Below, piece by piece: positions 51,849 to 61,033 of a stretch of 64,000 bases of DNA (the stretch's first letter is position 1; each line of letters opens with the position of its first letter). The notes beneath the pieces were generated by a model. That model saw nothing but the letters and a program-made list of their open reading frames with translations, did no database searches and was not told where the DNA came from. Made by a program: the position numbers and the translations under genes. Source of the stretch: Anaerovorax sp. IOR16 (GTDB taxonomy: Bacteria > Bacillota > Clostridia > Peptostreptococcales > Anaerovoracaceae). Location: contig NZ_JADQTL010000012.1 of NCBI RefSeq assembly GCF_017168145.1, positions 1 through 64,000 of the forward strand, written 5' to 3'.

Positions 51849-53678
51849 TTAACCATCTTTCTCTACTACAGACAAAACCAAGCCTGTAGCAACTGCATTC
51901 CTTGGTCCTTCAACACCTCTGATATTTGCTCGCCCTGAAACAACTCTGTATTGTGCAAGAGCATTGGTTACAAGCTGAGGTATTTCAAAATCCAAAGCAG
52001 AACCTCCAACCAGAACTACAAATTGGATGTCTCTTACATTACTTGTAGGACTAACTTTTCTGAGTGCTCTGATTGCATTCGTCACAAAAACCTTTTCCTT
52101 TGCAGTCTTTCTTATTAATTTAATTTTTTCTATGGAGTAATCTCCTTCAAGCGGTATCATTTCACCATCTTTTAAAATTACGACCTTAGCAAATGCATTT
52201 GCATCTAAAGGTTTTTCGAAAAATTCCACTGTTCCATTCTCATGTCTGATATGAAATAAGCTTTCGACTTTTGCAAGAGGATACTTTTTTATATCCTCAG
52301 CCATATTAAAGTCCTTTAATCCCAACTCCGACTGAATCAACATGGTTACCATATTACCGGCTCCTGCTAAATGAATGGATTTGATTGCTCCACTTGGAGT
52401 AATAATAGAAGCATCGGTTGATCCCGCTCCCATATCCAATATTGCAAGTGGCTTGTTCGTTCCTGGAGTTGTAAGAGCACCTAGAATCGCCATATCCGCC
52501 TCAACGCCCCCTACCTGAACAGGAACCTTTATTTTTTCTGTAAGTTCAGTCGCAATGAGCTCCATCTGCAGCTTATTTGCTTTTACCATCGCTGCGATTC
52601 CTACAGCGCTTTCTTGGGAAAATTCGTTTGCTAAGCCACCTTGTACTTTTTGAGGCGTATAAGTATCAACAGCAAGCAAATCACGGATTTTTATTTCCTT
52701 TGGATGCTGTCCAGTTAATTTTGACATAACCTGACGTACTCTTTCGAGCATACCACCCGCATTTGTCCCTGGTTCACCTTTTACGTCCTCAATATCTAAG
52801 GCTGCATTTACCGAATCCATAATTTTTTCAGAGCCTTCATCCACATTCACTTTGAATGATTTTGAACTACTCATGATTTCTATAGCTCCAGCCGGAATTT
52901 TCTTTTCCTTTATATCGCCCTTAGGTGTTTTAATAACTACAGCAGATCGATTACCAATCAAAGCCCTCGCTATCGGTACTACTTGTTTTGTTTCCTCAGA
53001 GCTTAAACCAAACATCGTTGCTATTCCATATGGGTTTGATAAAACTTCCACAACACCGCCTACACCGGCGACTTCAACTGCACATAGCATTCCAAGTGGA
53101 ACTTTATCAATGAGTTCAACCTCATCAACAATAGGTAATTTTTTCTTTAATCTATTGTTGATTAAGACTCCGTCGTCTTTTTTAGCAATAGCAGCTGTAA
53201 TATTTTTCTTCTCAGACAATTTGTTTATTGCTTCTGCAGCAATTTCAAAATCTACAGAAGTCGGAATCACAACTATATAGTTTTTATCTTCTTCTACGTT
53301 GTCTAAATCGGTTAGCAATATCGTCTCACCAACTCCTACACCAATCCCTCCGGGTGTTCCGGGATTATGACCAATCATAGTTGATTCTGTAATAATCGTT
53401 TCTGTAATGGTTTCCATGGCTACATCTCCGATGACCGGAGCTGCTTCATTGACCCTAATTTCATCCAGATCATCCAAACTCAATCCCGATTGTTCCAAGG
53501 CTTTTGTAAGTGATTTAAACAATCCACTAATATTAGCTGAGGTTCCTTTTATTCCGGTTGTAGAAACAATACTACTACCAAGAAATTCAACTTTATTATT
53601 CATAATTTTTCCAATCGCTGTTTCTGTAGTAGCATTTCCTATATCTATGCCCGCAATAATTTTCATAAGGCCCTCCAT
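51849..53678 (-). CDS. pduG: Diol dehydratase reactivase large subunit
   Basis: 609 residues with an actin-like ATPase fold: IIAGIDIGNATTETAIGKI at the N-terminus, DMGAGSTDASIITPSGA (about 411-427) and VVLVGGSALDFEIPQLV. It uses ATP to swap damaged cofactor for new adenosylcobalamin. Intact, with normal length for the family. Confidence 0.95.
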   Translation of the reverse strand: MEGLMKIIAGIDIGNATTETAIGKIMNNKVEFLGSSIVSTTGIKGTSANISGLFKSLTKALEQSGLSLDDLDEIRVNEAAPVIGDVAMETITETIITESTMIGHNPGTPGGIGVGVGETILLTDLDNVEEDKNYIVVIPTSVDFEIAAEAINKLSEKKNITAAIAKKDDGVLINNRLKKKLPIVDEVELIDKVPLGMLCAVEVAGVGGVVEVLSNPYGIATMFGLSSEETKQVVPIARALIGNRSAVVIKTPKGDIKEKKIPAGAIEIMSSSKSFKVNVDEGSEKIMDSVNAALDIEDVKGEPGTNAGGMLERVRQVMSKLTGQHPKEIKIRDLLAVDTYTPQKVQGGLANEFSQESAVGIAAMVKANKLQMELIATELTEKIKVPVQVGGVEADMAILGALTTPGTNKPLAILDMGAGSTDASIITPSGAIKSIHLAGAGNMVTMLIQSELGLKDFNMAEDIKKYPLAKVESLFHIRHENGTVEFFEKPLDANAFAKVVILKDGEMIPLEGDYSIEKIKLIRKTAKEKVFVTNAIRALRKVSPTSNVRDIQFVVLVGGSALDFEIPQLVTNALAQYRVVSGRANIRGVEGPRNAVATGLVLSVVEKDG

Positions 53679-53692
53679 CCATCTAATACTAA

Positions 53693-54205
53693 TTAATCTC
53701 TTCTTAATCTACCTCTTTTGCTATATACTTCTGCTGCTTCTTTAACAAATGTTGCATTAATGGAACAGCCATAAGTTTTTTCTAATTCCTCTGCGATCTC
53801 ATAAAGCTCTTCCTTAGTTGAGCGATAAGGTCTGAGTGCATTGTATATTTCAAGAAGTCTATCATCAGGTACCGCAATCAGTTCGGCAGCTCTTCTAAGA
53901 TTAGCGGCAAGAGCATCTCTGTCTACAGATTCTGCAACCTGAGCTTGTAGTTCTAATGTCTCAGGTGAAATTCTCATATCTTCCGCTGTCAATTGACCAT
54001 CTAATACTTGCTGAAGAGTCATATCGGAAAGTTTTTTCCCTGTCGGTGTAAAAATATTATCTGCCATTTTATCTCCCAATGGATAATTATCAGCAGTAAT
54101 CTTTTGCAGTTTGCAATTATCATCTTTGGTTGTGATTGATGAATTACCTGACATAGCTTTCATAACTTCTTCTACTATTTGTTTCATCAATAGTTCCTGA
54201 TTCAT
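53693..54205 (-). CDS. pduE: Diol dehydratase small subunit
   Basis: 170 residues. The N-terminus MNQELLMKQIVEEVMKAM is an encapsulation-like helix. The conserved core includes DNYPLGDKMADNIFTPTGKK and AAELIAVPDDRLLEIYNALRP. It is part of the alpha2-beta2-gamma2 B12-dependent dehydratase. It ends 14 bases before pduG. Confidence 0.94.
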   Translation of the reverse strand: MNQELLMKQIVEEVMKAMSGNSSITTKDDNCKLQKITADNYPLGDKMADNIFTPTGKKLSDMTLQQVLDGQLTAEDMRISPETLELQAQVAESVDRDALAANLRRAAELIAVPDDRLLEIYNALRPYRSTKEELYEIAEELEKTYGCSINATFVKEAAEVYSKRGRLRRD

Positions 54206-54216
54206 GTTTCACCCTC

Positions 54217-54885
54217 CTATTTGAAATCTACTTTTAGCAATTGTGGCTTTTTATTCATATCGACGTGTTCCGTTTCTTTGATATGAAGAAGCGCAGCTAT
54301 TGCTTGATATTTCGGTCTTGCCATTTGGTCATTTTTAACAGGAACCGGTGCAGGAGACTCACCCTTTGCATATTTTGCTGCATTTTTTCCTATTTTTCTG
54401 TATGTATCAAGATCAATAAGTGGTGCCTGCGAGAAAAGTTCAAGATTGGCAAGTGGGAACAAATCCTTCTGATGAATGACAGTTGTACCCTTTGACTGAA
54501 TGCCTATGCCGATTCCGGAACCACTAATCTTTGCAGAATCATGCGCAACAAACGATACATCAGATGTTCTGTAAACTTTTACAACTCTATATTTCACGCC
54601 TTCCTCTTCAATCCCTGCAATAATTTCCTTAATAACCTTATCATGCGGGATACCAGTAATCGTCTTTGTTTGATGTACTCCAAAAGCTGCGGCGACACCA
54701 ATTACGACCTCATTTGGCAATGTTCCTTTTTCAACATCCCCTACTTCAGTAACTACTAGTTTACTATCTGGGTTTGCAGCTTCTGATATCGACGTCATAC
54801 TTTCTTTCTTTGGTATAGAATCTAAATTCATTTCCTTTAAGACATCTTCAATGATATTTTTTAATATTTTTTCATCAAGTGCCAT
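54217..54885 (-). CDS. pduD: Diol dehydratase medium subunit
   Basis: 222 residues. The N-terminus [20 protein letters not shown] is the expected encapsulation helix, and the core contains [21 protein letters not shown] and [20 protein letters not shown]. It contacts the cobalamin with PduC. Intact. Confidence 0.95.
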   Translation of the reverse strand: MALDEKILKNIIEDVLKEMNLDSIPKKESMTSISEAANPDSKLVVTEVGDVEKGTLPNEVVIGVAAAFGVHQTKTITGIPHDKVIKEIIAGIEEEGVKYRVVKVYRTSDVSFVAHDSAKISGSGIGIGIQSKGTTVIHQKDLFPLANLELFSQAPLIDLDTYRKIGKNAAKYAKGESPAPVPVKNDQMARPKYQAIAALLHIKETEHVDMNKKPQLLKVDFK

Positions 54886-54896
54886 ACTTCCACCTC

Positions 54897-56564
54897 CTAT
54901 TTCACATCTTCAGGACTAACAGCATTATGAATACTCTTAATCTGTTCCCATCTATCTTCACTAATTTGATATCCGGTCTGTGGACCACGATAATTATTAG
55001 GATAGTTTACAGCACTAATTACATGGAAATTTTCATCAACTATTGCAGATGTATGTAAATAGTCACCGGCAATTCTCTGTTTGAGCATCTTAAATATACT
55101 ATCCGCAACATCCGGGAATCCTGCTTTGTTCAATGCCTTAACAAAATCTACTCCAGTAATCTTCTTCGCCATCATTTCTTCAATAGCCTTAATATCTGCT
55201 GCCTGATCTCTATCCGGCATATCTTGGCTTCCATGAGCATAAGTCGCACATTCCACTTCTTCATCCGTAACTTCAGGTAGCCCAAGTTCTCTAAACAATC
55301 CCTGCATTACTCTTGCAGCTTTATTTCTTGCAGCTACAACAGTTTCTTCATCAACTGGCTGAAGTCCACCATCAATTTTTAAATCTCTTTGAATGATATT
55401 CCAATCATCATAATCTTCAGCATCCCAGTTTGAACCGGCAAACATATTATCATAATTTGGAGTCGAGCTATAACCGGAACAAATAAAGTCAGTGCCCGGA
55501 ACCATCTGCATTAAGGAACGTGCACATCTTCTTAAATCGGAATGTGTAAAGGTCTGGTCATTTGATGAAGCACATTCAAGGTCAAGAGCCATAGCAATTA
55601 AATTTTCTGCTAAAATTGCTCTGATTCCACCCGGAACACCGCCAGGTACACCAACGCAGCTTACAGAACCATTCTGAATGCCTTGAACACCTGCACCTTT
55701 TGTGACATACAAACAACGCGCCTCCAAATAAAGCATCGACTTACCTTCTGCATATCCCATTTGCACTTCTGAACCGGTACCAGATGTAAAACGCATCTTA
55801 AGACCTCTGGATGCATAACAGGACGCTAAAAATGTCTTTGAATACGGAGTATCATCTCCATCCATAAACACCGGTTCTGTACCATAAACAGATACCGTTT
55901 CTGCATAGGTAGTAAATCCTCTCATACCCATAATTAACTCAGTCGCTTCTTCTACCGCACATTGAGTAAGAATTCCGGGTCTACCAACTTGCGAACCAAT
56001 AAATATACCCATGGCATTAAATGGAGCAAGTCTTGCTACACCAACAGTAGTCTCTTGTTCATCAAATCCTCTTAATGCAGCTTCCGCAGCATCCGCAGCA
56101 ATCTGAACAAAAGAATCTTTTACATTTGTTACATGACACTGGTTGCTTGGAATTAATCTGGCTCTCATTTTTGTAACTGCCATCATCATTTCCAAGACAT
56201 TCATCTTGCCGACAACCTCAACTATTTTTGCAGGAGTCATGGATAGTGTTAAGTCTAAAATCTCTTTTCTTGGAACATTAATGTCACACATTTTCCTTGC
56301 AATTTCTAAAGAATCCATAGACATTACTTTTTCAGCATTTTCAACCTTAATCGCATAATCAGCAATATAAGTATCAAGCATATCGAATTCTGCTCTTGCT
56401 TTTCCATCTAATTCAACAATCTTTCCGTCTTTTATTTTAATACTCGGTTTTGGGTCGAAAGGACTGTTCATTGCAATCAAACCTACTTCCGGCCATTCGG
56501 TAACAAAACCATCTTGGTTCACCGGTCTGTTTGCTAATACTTCAAAACGTTTTGATTTTTTCAT
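54897..56564 (-). CDS. pduC: B12-dependent diol/glycerol dehydratase large subunit
   Basis: 555 residues of the TIM-barrel catalytic subunit. Residues equivalent to His143, Glu170, Glu221 and Asp335 of the Klebsiella oxytoca enzyme appear as H144 (NQCHVTN), E171 (DEQETTVG), E222 (YAETVSVYG) and D336 ([11 protein letters not shown]); S302 and Q337 near the substrate are also present. It dehydrates 1,2-propanediol or glycerol to an aldehyde by a radical route. Glycerol cannot be ruled out as substrate. Confidence 0.96.
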   Translation of the reverse strand: MKKSKRFEVLANRPVNQDGFVTEWPEVGLIAMNSPFDPKPSIKIKDGKIVELDGKARAEFDMLDTYIADYAIKVENAEKVMSMDSLEIARKMCDINVPRKEILDLTLSMTPAKIVEVVGKMNVLEMMMAVTKMRARLIPSNQCHVTNVKDSFVQIAADAAEAALRGFDEQETTVGVARLAPFNAMGIFIGSQVGRPGILTQCAVEEATELIMGMRGFTTYAETVSVYGTEPVFMDGDDTPYSKTFLASCYASRGLKMRFTSGTGSEVQMGYAEGKSMLYLEARCLYVTKGAGVQGIQNGSVSCVGVPGGVPGGIRAILAENLIAMALDLECASSNDQTFTHSDLRRCARSLMQMVPGTDFICSGYSSTPNYDNMFAGSNWDAEDYDDWNIIQRDLKIDGGLQPVDEETVVAARNKAARVMQGLFRELGLPEVTDEEVECATYAHGSQDMPDRDQAADIKAIEEMMAKKITGVDFVKALNKAGFPDVADSIFKMLKQRIAGDYLHTSAIVDENFHVISAVNYPNNYRGPQTGYQISEDRWEQIKSIHNAVSPEDVK

Positions 56565-56584
56565 CCTCTTGCTCCTTTCCAGAT

Positions 56585-57388
56585 TTATAGTATGTAAGGT
56601 GTTGTTGTTGAATTAATAGGACTGCCATCCAAAGCACCAAGTAACTGCTTACCAACATCTCTTGCTGCCACAATTGCTTGCTTAACAGCACCAGAATCAC
56701 CAGAGAATGCCAAAATAACTTCGTTTGAATAGCTTGTTCCGCCATTTGCCGGACTGGAATATGCAAGTACATCAACCGTTGCAGCTTTTACTGCTGTATC
56801 TGCAAGTACTACGCCGATTGCCGCTGGTGCACCTACAGTAATACCAAATGATTTACCAATTGGTGCTCCAAATGCTTTATTTAAAGCAAAGCTTGCTCTC
56901 GCTGTATATTGAAACTCAAGATGACCTGCCGGAGTTCCGTATACATCACCAAACGTTCTATCTAAATCTTTTAAGCATACTTCAACGGCTCTTCGCACAT
57001 CGGATACGTCTTCTGCCCCAAAAATAATTAAGGAACCATGCCCTGCACCGCCTTCAGTATCTCTTGGCAATTCAATCGATAGGATGTCACTATTTGTAGC
57101 CTTTACCGCTTCATCTGCAGCAAAAATCTGAGGGCCTGCTCCGGTTCTTCCACCTACAATACCGATTGATCGATATTTTTTGTCAATACCCATCTTTTCA
57201 TGAATTTGGTGGTCTACGTTTGCAATTACTAACCCAATTGTATTTCCGGCAGCGGTACCAACAAATTCGGTTAGTCCGCAACTACCAACTGCACAAGATT
57301 GTGAAGCAGGTTGCTCTTTTGTTTGTTCGTTGCTGTCAACCTTCTTCATCACTTCTTCCAGAATTTTGCTCATTAATTCATCTTTCAT
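56585..57388 (-). CDS. pduB: BMC trimer shell protein PduB
   Basis: 267 residues: an N-terminal helix MKDELMSKILEEVMKKVDS, then two BMC domains (FVGTAAGNTIGLVIANVDHQ; FGAPIGKSFGITVGAPAAIG). It forms trimeric shell tiles with a larger pore and its N-terminus is thought to tether cargo. First gene of the pdu operon, with GGAGG before the ATG. pduA is not found upstream. Confidence 0.94.
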   Translation of the reverse strand: MKDELMSKILEEVMKKVDSNEQTKEQPASQSCAVGSCGLTEFVGTAAGNTIGLVIANVDHQIHEKMGIDKKYRSIGIVGGRTGAGPQIFAADEAVKATNSDILSIELPRDTEGGAGHGSLIIFGAEDVSDVRRAVEVCLKDLDRTFGDVYGTPAGHLEFQYTARASFALNKAFGAPIGKSFGITVGAPAAIGVVLADTAVKAATVDVLAYSSPANGGTSYSNEVILAFSGDSGAVKQAIVAARDVGKQLLGALDGSPINSTTTPYIL

Positions 57389-57426
57389 CTAAAATACCTC
57401 CATATTAGATTCACATTAGATTTTTT

Positions 57427-57445
57427 ATTCAATGATTCATTGAAT
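57427..57445. promoter_or_regulatory. 19-bp perfect palindrome in pdu leader
   Basis: ATTCAATGATTCATTGAAT, 39 bases upstream of pduB. It is followed by an A-rich stretch rather than a T-run on the transcribed strand, so an operator or RNA hairpin is more likely than a terminator. The rest of 57446-57705 holds no gene and no visible B12 riboswitch. Confidence 0.45.
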
Positions 57446-57705
57446 ATCTTTTTAAGTTTGCTGGTAATGGAACCTCCTTTTTCTGAATTTTTGTAAAATA
57501 GTTTTTATGCTTGGTATTATATAAAAGCAAAATAAAAAGTACGATGGATTTTCTTGGTGATATAATGCATTAAATTGCTGAAAAGAAATCCTATTTTATA
57601 GAGAAATTTTTTAACATGCACTTATTAGTGATGTGTTTTTTTGTTCTTTAAGGAAAAAATATTTCATTCGATAAACTTAGAATTAAATTTTTATATGAAG
57701 AAAAC

Positions 57706-57750
57706 AATAAAAAATCCGCTTACAGTGCAATTTTTCACTATAAGCGGATA
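57706..57750 (-). terminator. Terminator of the pdu regulator genes
   Basis: ATCCGCTTA (57714-57722) pairs with TAAGCGGAT (57741-57749), with partial continuation CAGTG/CACTA, followed on the minus strand by TTTTTTATT. Confidence 0.85.
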
Positions 57751-57773
57751 GAATTTTATTAAATGATTTAATT

Positions 57774-58826
57774 TTAATTTATCTTTAAATACTTATCTCG
57801 ATATTCAGAAGGAGTAAATCCTACATTCTTTTTAAATGCCTTACTGAAATAATTGGTTTCATTATAAGATAATTCATATGCAATATTAATAATTGGCATC
57901 TCCGTATAACGTAGCATTTCTTTTGCCAGTTCAATCTTACTGTTTGTAATATATGTAATAAAGTTATTCTTCGTTACCTTCTTAAATAATTTACTAAAGT
58001 AACAAGAACTCATATTTACATAATCTGCGGCTTCTTCCAAAGTAATTCCAAATTTAATATTTCGATCAATATAGTTTAAAACCTTAGTGATTTCATCAGA
58101 ATAATAGTAATCTTTATCTAGTTCATCAAACATTTGCGTAAGCATATCTGTAACTAATAAATAGGAATTATACCGTAAACCATATTTCTCAAACTTTAGT
58201 TTCACTTCTTTTGTTATGGTTTTAAAAATGTCTATATTATCTAAATTATACTCTTCTGCAATTTCTGTAATTCCTTGAAGATATCCTACTACCATTTCAC
58301 ATCTTTGATTGGTATCCAACTCTTCATTATATACATCATTTAAAAATGATTTCGCATAAATAATACATTTTTTATAAAGATGTTCTCTTATTCCAGATTT
58401 CAGCTGTTTTAATGACTCTTCAATCTTAGAAAATGCAAAATCCGTATTTAATAATTCGTTCTTTTCAATATATGGTTTCGCAATGGATAATAATAAATCT
58501 GGGCTGAATGGCTTTAGCAAATAGCCATCGGCTTTTAATTTCAAAACGGCATGAGCTACTTCTTTTTCACTCTTTGACGTAGTTAAAATTACAGAGGCAT
58601 TTGGATTTTTCTGCTTTGTAAATTTAACAAGATTCATTAGATTCAGACCCGAATTGGAAAGATTAGAAATAAGCAAATCGATAACACTTACATCTAATAA
58701 TTTATATGCCTCTTCACTATTCTCTGCCTCAAAAATATTATTTACATTATCGAAATGATGTTTTAAAACATCTTTTGTAACATATCTTTCAATTTTATCA
58801 TTATCTACAATAAGCACATTACACAT
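57774..58826 (-). CDS. AraC-type regulator with degenerate receiver domain
   Basis: 350 residues. Residues 1-115 align with a receiver domain, but the phospho-acceptor Asp is replaced by Asn (N55 in DLLISNLSNSG). The acidic pair is D8-N9 rather than two acids; the Thr of VILTTSK and Lys of LLKPFSP remain. A helical linker (115-240) is followed by an AraC/XylS DNA-binding domain (255-348) with GITLEEAADYVNMSSCYFSK and PIINIAYELSYNETNYFSKAF. Probably the activator of the pdu operon 386 bases downstream. Confidence 0.87.
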   Translation of the reverse strand: MCNVLIVDNDKIERYVTKDVLKHHFDNVNNIFEAENSEEAYKLLDVSVIDLLISNLSNSGLNLMNLVKFTKQKNPNASVILTTSKSEKEVAHAVLKLKADGYLLKPFSPDLLLSIAKPYIEKNELLNTDFAFSKIEESLKQLKSGIREHLYKKCIIYAKSFLNDVYNEELDTNQRCEMVVGYLQGITEIAEEYNLDNIDIFKTITKEVKLKFEKYGLRYNSYLLVTDMLTQMFDELDKDYYYSDEITKVLNYIDRNIKFGITLEEAADYVNMSSCYFSKLFKKVTKNNFITYITNSKIELAKEMLRYTEMPIINIAYELSYNETNYFSKAFKKNVGFTPSEYRDKYLKIN

Positions 58827-58865
58827 TTTTTTTCCTCCAAAAGTTTAATTCGTAAACTCAATTTA

Positions 58866-60104
58866 CTATATACTATTGATAGGTAATCTTAAATTCACCA
58901 TAGTGCCTACTTCATCGGTTAACTTTTTAATCATTAATTTATATTTCTTACCAAATAACCCCACCAAACACTTATTAATTTTGTATAATTCAAAACGATC
59001 CATTTCCAAATTCATTATGGAATCTTCATTCATTATATTTTCAATAGTATCTACCGGTATTCCAATACCGTTATCTTCAATCGAAACAATTATATCATTT
59101 TCTTTTTGAACACAATTTATTTTTATTTCTCCACCTTGTTTTTTTGGCTCTATTGCAAACTCTATCGCATATGCAACAATTGGTTGAATAATCATAAGCG
59201 GGCAGCTTACATTATAAAACTGCTCGTCTACATTTATTTTAAATTTTAATCTGTTTTCTAACCGTATACTCTGTAATTTCAAATAATTTTCTACATAAGT
59301 AATTTCATCTCCTAAAGTACTTATTTGATTATTAATGTTCTCTGCGGTATATCGAAGCATATTAGCCAATATATAAATTGAATTCTCTGTTCTTTTTGCA
59401 TTTTCTAAATAAGCTAATCTTGATATCACGCTTAAAATAGAAAAAAGGGAAGAATACTTTAAACCGAAGGAAGAGAGAAATTTGGTTTCCTTTATTCTTT
59501 TTTCTAAATCAAGTCTGATTCTTTTCTCTTCTAAAACTTCAAGCTGCTTTAATTCTAATTCATCTTGAACGCATTGAAGATTGCCTTTTTCCATTAAATT
59601 CTGCATATATTCAAACATTAAATTTACTACTGCTTTGATTCTGTTTAACGAAATCTTATTGACGCTGTTATACGCCTCAACAATTTCGGGTAAATCCTCC
59701 CAATTAGTTTTTCTCTCAATTACCTTTTCTAACTGAAGAGAATCCTCAAGATTTTCATAATTTGTACTGATTTGGCCACCCATGATTGCGCCATAATAAT
59801 TATCTTCATAAATTAATGGTACTGCAAAATCAATCAGTCCTGCATGGCAAATATAAATATGTGGTTTACCTGTTATTGCTGCATGCAATCCTCCATGTGC
59901 ATCACATTGGTAGCATAAATCTTTAAAATTTGGATTTTTTCTGCCTCTTGCGCAAAACTCAGTAAATCCACTTTGTTTTGTTACTGGTTTTCCTTTATAA
60001 TCAACTGTAATAAATGCCATTCCCACTGATTCAGCAAAATTATCTTGTATATTTTGTAGCTCTTCCGTATCAATAATATCGTGAATAGATCTAATCGTGT
60101 CCAT
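58866..60104 (-). CDS. PocR-domain sensor with degenerate LytS/YesM-type kinase
   Basis: 412 residues. Residues about 12-165 form a PocR-type sensory domain with Cys 51, 64, 67 and 86 (FCARGRKNPNF, LCYQCDAHGG, IYICHAG). A coiled coil (180-208) leads to a LytS/YesM-like region whose phospho-His motif NPHFLFN is replaced by KYSSLFS (216-222), and whose N-box ENA is replaced by AYA (QPIVAYAIEFAI, 307-318). A DNGIGIP glycine box (344-350) survives. It probably senses propanediol and signals without phosphotransfer. It is transcribed with the AraC gene, 39 bases apart. Confidence 0.85.
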   Translation of the reverse strand: MDTIRSIHDIIDTEELQNIQDNFAESVGMAFITVDYKGKPVTKQSGFTEFCARGRKNPNFKDLCYQCDAHGGLHAAITGKPHIYICHAGLIDFAVPLIYEDNYYGAIMGGQISTNYENLEDSLQLEKVIERKTNWEDLPEIVEAYNSVNKISLNRIKAVVNLMFEYMQNLMEKGNLQCVQDELELKQLEVLEEKRIRLDLEKRIKETKFLSSFGLKYSSLFSILSVISRLAYLENAKRTENSIYILANMLRYTAENINNQISTLGDEITYVENYLKLQSIRLENRLKFKINVDEQFYNVSCPLMIIQPIVAYAIEFAIEPKKQGGEIKINCVQKENDIIVSIEDNGIGIPVDTIENIMNEDSIMNLEMDRFELYKINKCLVGLFGKKYKLMIKKLTDEVGTMVNLRLPINSI

Positions 60105-60240
60105 ATTTCACCTCTCTTCACTTTTATCTTTTGTGAATAATTTGATTTTTCACTTAATTATATATTATAACAAAAAAATACTATCCTACAATGTATAAAA
60201 ACTTCCGTAAAGAGTAATTTTTTGTCCTATCTGAGAATTT

Positions 60241-60294
60241 ACTAAAAATGCCCAGTATACTAGAATCTATGATAGTACACTGGGCATTTTTAGT
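60241..60294. terminator. Bidirectional terminator after minD
   Basis: A long stem from 60241 (ACTAAAAATGCCCAGT) pairs with the segment ending 60294 (ACTGGGCATTTTTAGT). It ends minD transcription on the minus strand. Confidence 0.85.
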
Positions 60295-60299
60295 AAATT

Positions 60300-61019
60300 T
60301 TATCGTAAAATACGATCTACAATATGATTAAAATTGTCAGAAACGTATGTACCTTTCTTATAAACAATCGGGACTCCATTGTTTGCCGCAATGTGAATGT
60401 TTTCATCATATTGAATGACTCCAGCCATCTCCATTCGCAAAACTTCTGACATTTCTTCTAAGCTAGGAAAACTACCCTGTCCAAAGAGATCAGCCTTTAC
60501 CTTATTAACTACATATTTTCTCTTTGAAATTCCATAGTCGGTTAATATCCGATCTACCATATCGGCGTCACGAAGCGATGCATATTCTGGTATGGCAACA
60601 ATCACAGCACGATCTGCTCCCGCAGCTGCAAGTTCCAAACCACGTCCAATTCCCGTAGGTGCGTCCACAATGATATAATCAAACATTGATTTTAATTTCT
60701 CATAAAGAGATTCTACTTGAGCGATTTCCAAACTTGCTGTTTCTTTCCCTTGCGCTGCTGACATGAGATAGAGCTCTGGAAAGCGCCGATCCCTTATCAA
60801 GGCTTGCTTTAACCGACATACTCCAAATAATACATCTGCAACATCATATACAACACGACTTTCCATGCCTAAGCAGAGATCAAGATTTCGTAAGCCCATA
60901 TTCATATCCAAAAGCAACACTTTTGCATCTCGCTGTGCTAGAACAGCTCCCATATTCGCTGCAAAAACAGTTTTGCCTACGCCTCCTTTTCCTGAGGCGA
61001 TTACTATGACTTCCTTCAT
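60300..61019 (-). CDS. minD: Septum-site ATPase MinD
   Basis: 239 residues. Deviant Walker A SGKGGVGKTVFAANMG at the N-terminus, LLLDMNMGLRNLDLCLG, and YIIVDAPTGIGRGLELAAAG. MinD localises the division inhibitor. The canonical C-terminal membrane helix is short (NHIVDRILR), so membrane binding may be weak. No minC or minE is adjacent; the gene follows mrdA by 14 bases and is closed by a terminator. A ParA/MinD-type paralogue is an alternative. Confidence 0.88.
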   Translation of the reverse strand: MKEVIVIASGKGGVGKTVFAANMGAVLAQRDAKVLLLDMNMGLRNLDLCLGMESRVVYDVADVLFGVCRLKQALIRDRRFPELYLMSAAQGKETASLEIAQVESLYEKLKSMFDYIIVDAPTGIGRGLELAAAGADRAVIVAIPEYASLRDADMVDRILTDYGISKRKYVVNKVKADLFGQGSFPSLEEMSEVLRMEMAGVIQYDENIHIAANNGVPIVYKKGTYVSDNFNHIVDRILR

Positions 61020-61033
61020 ATTCTCTTTACTCC

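Noticed and set aside
57389-57773. A B12 riboswitch upstream of the pdu operon
   Set aside because: I looked for the conserved B12-box (GCCACTG-like) and the peripheral helix sequences in both strands of the interval and saw none.
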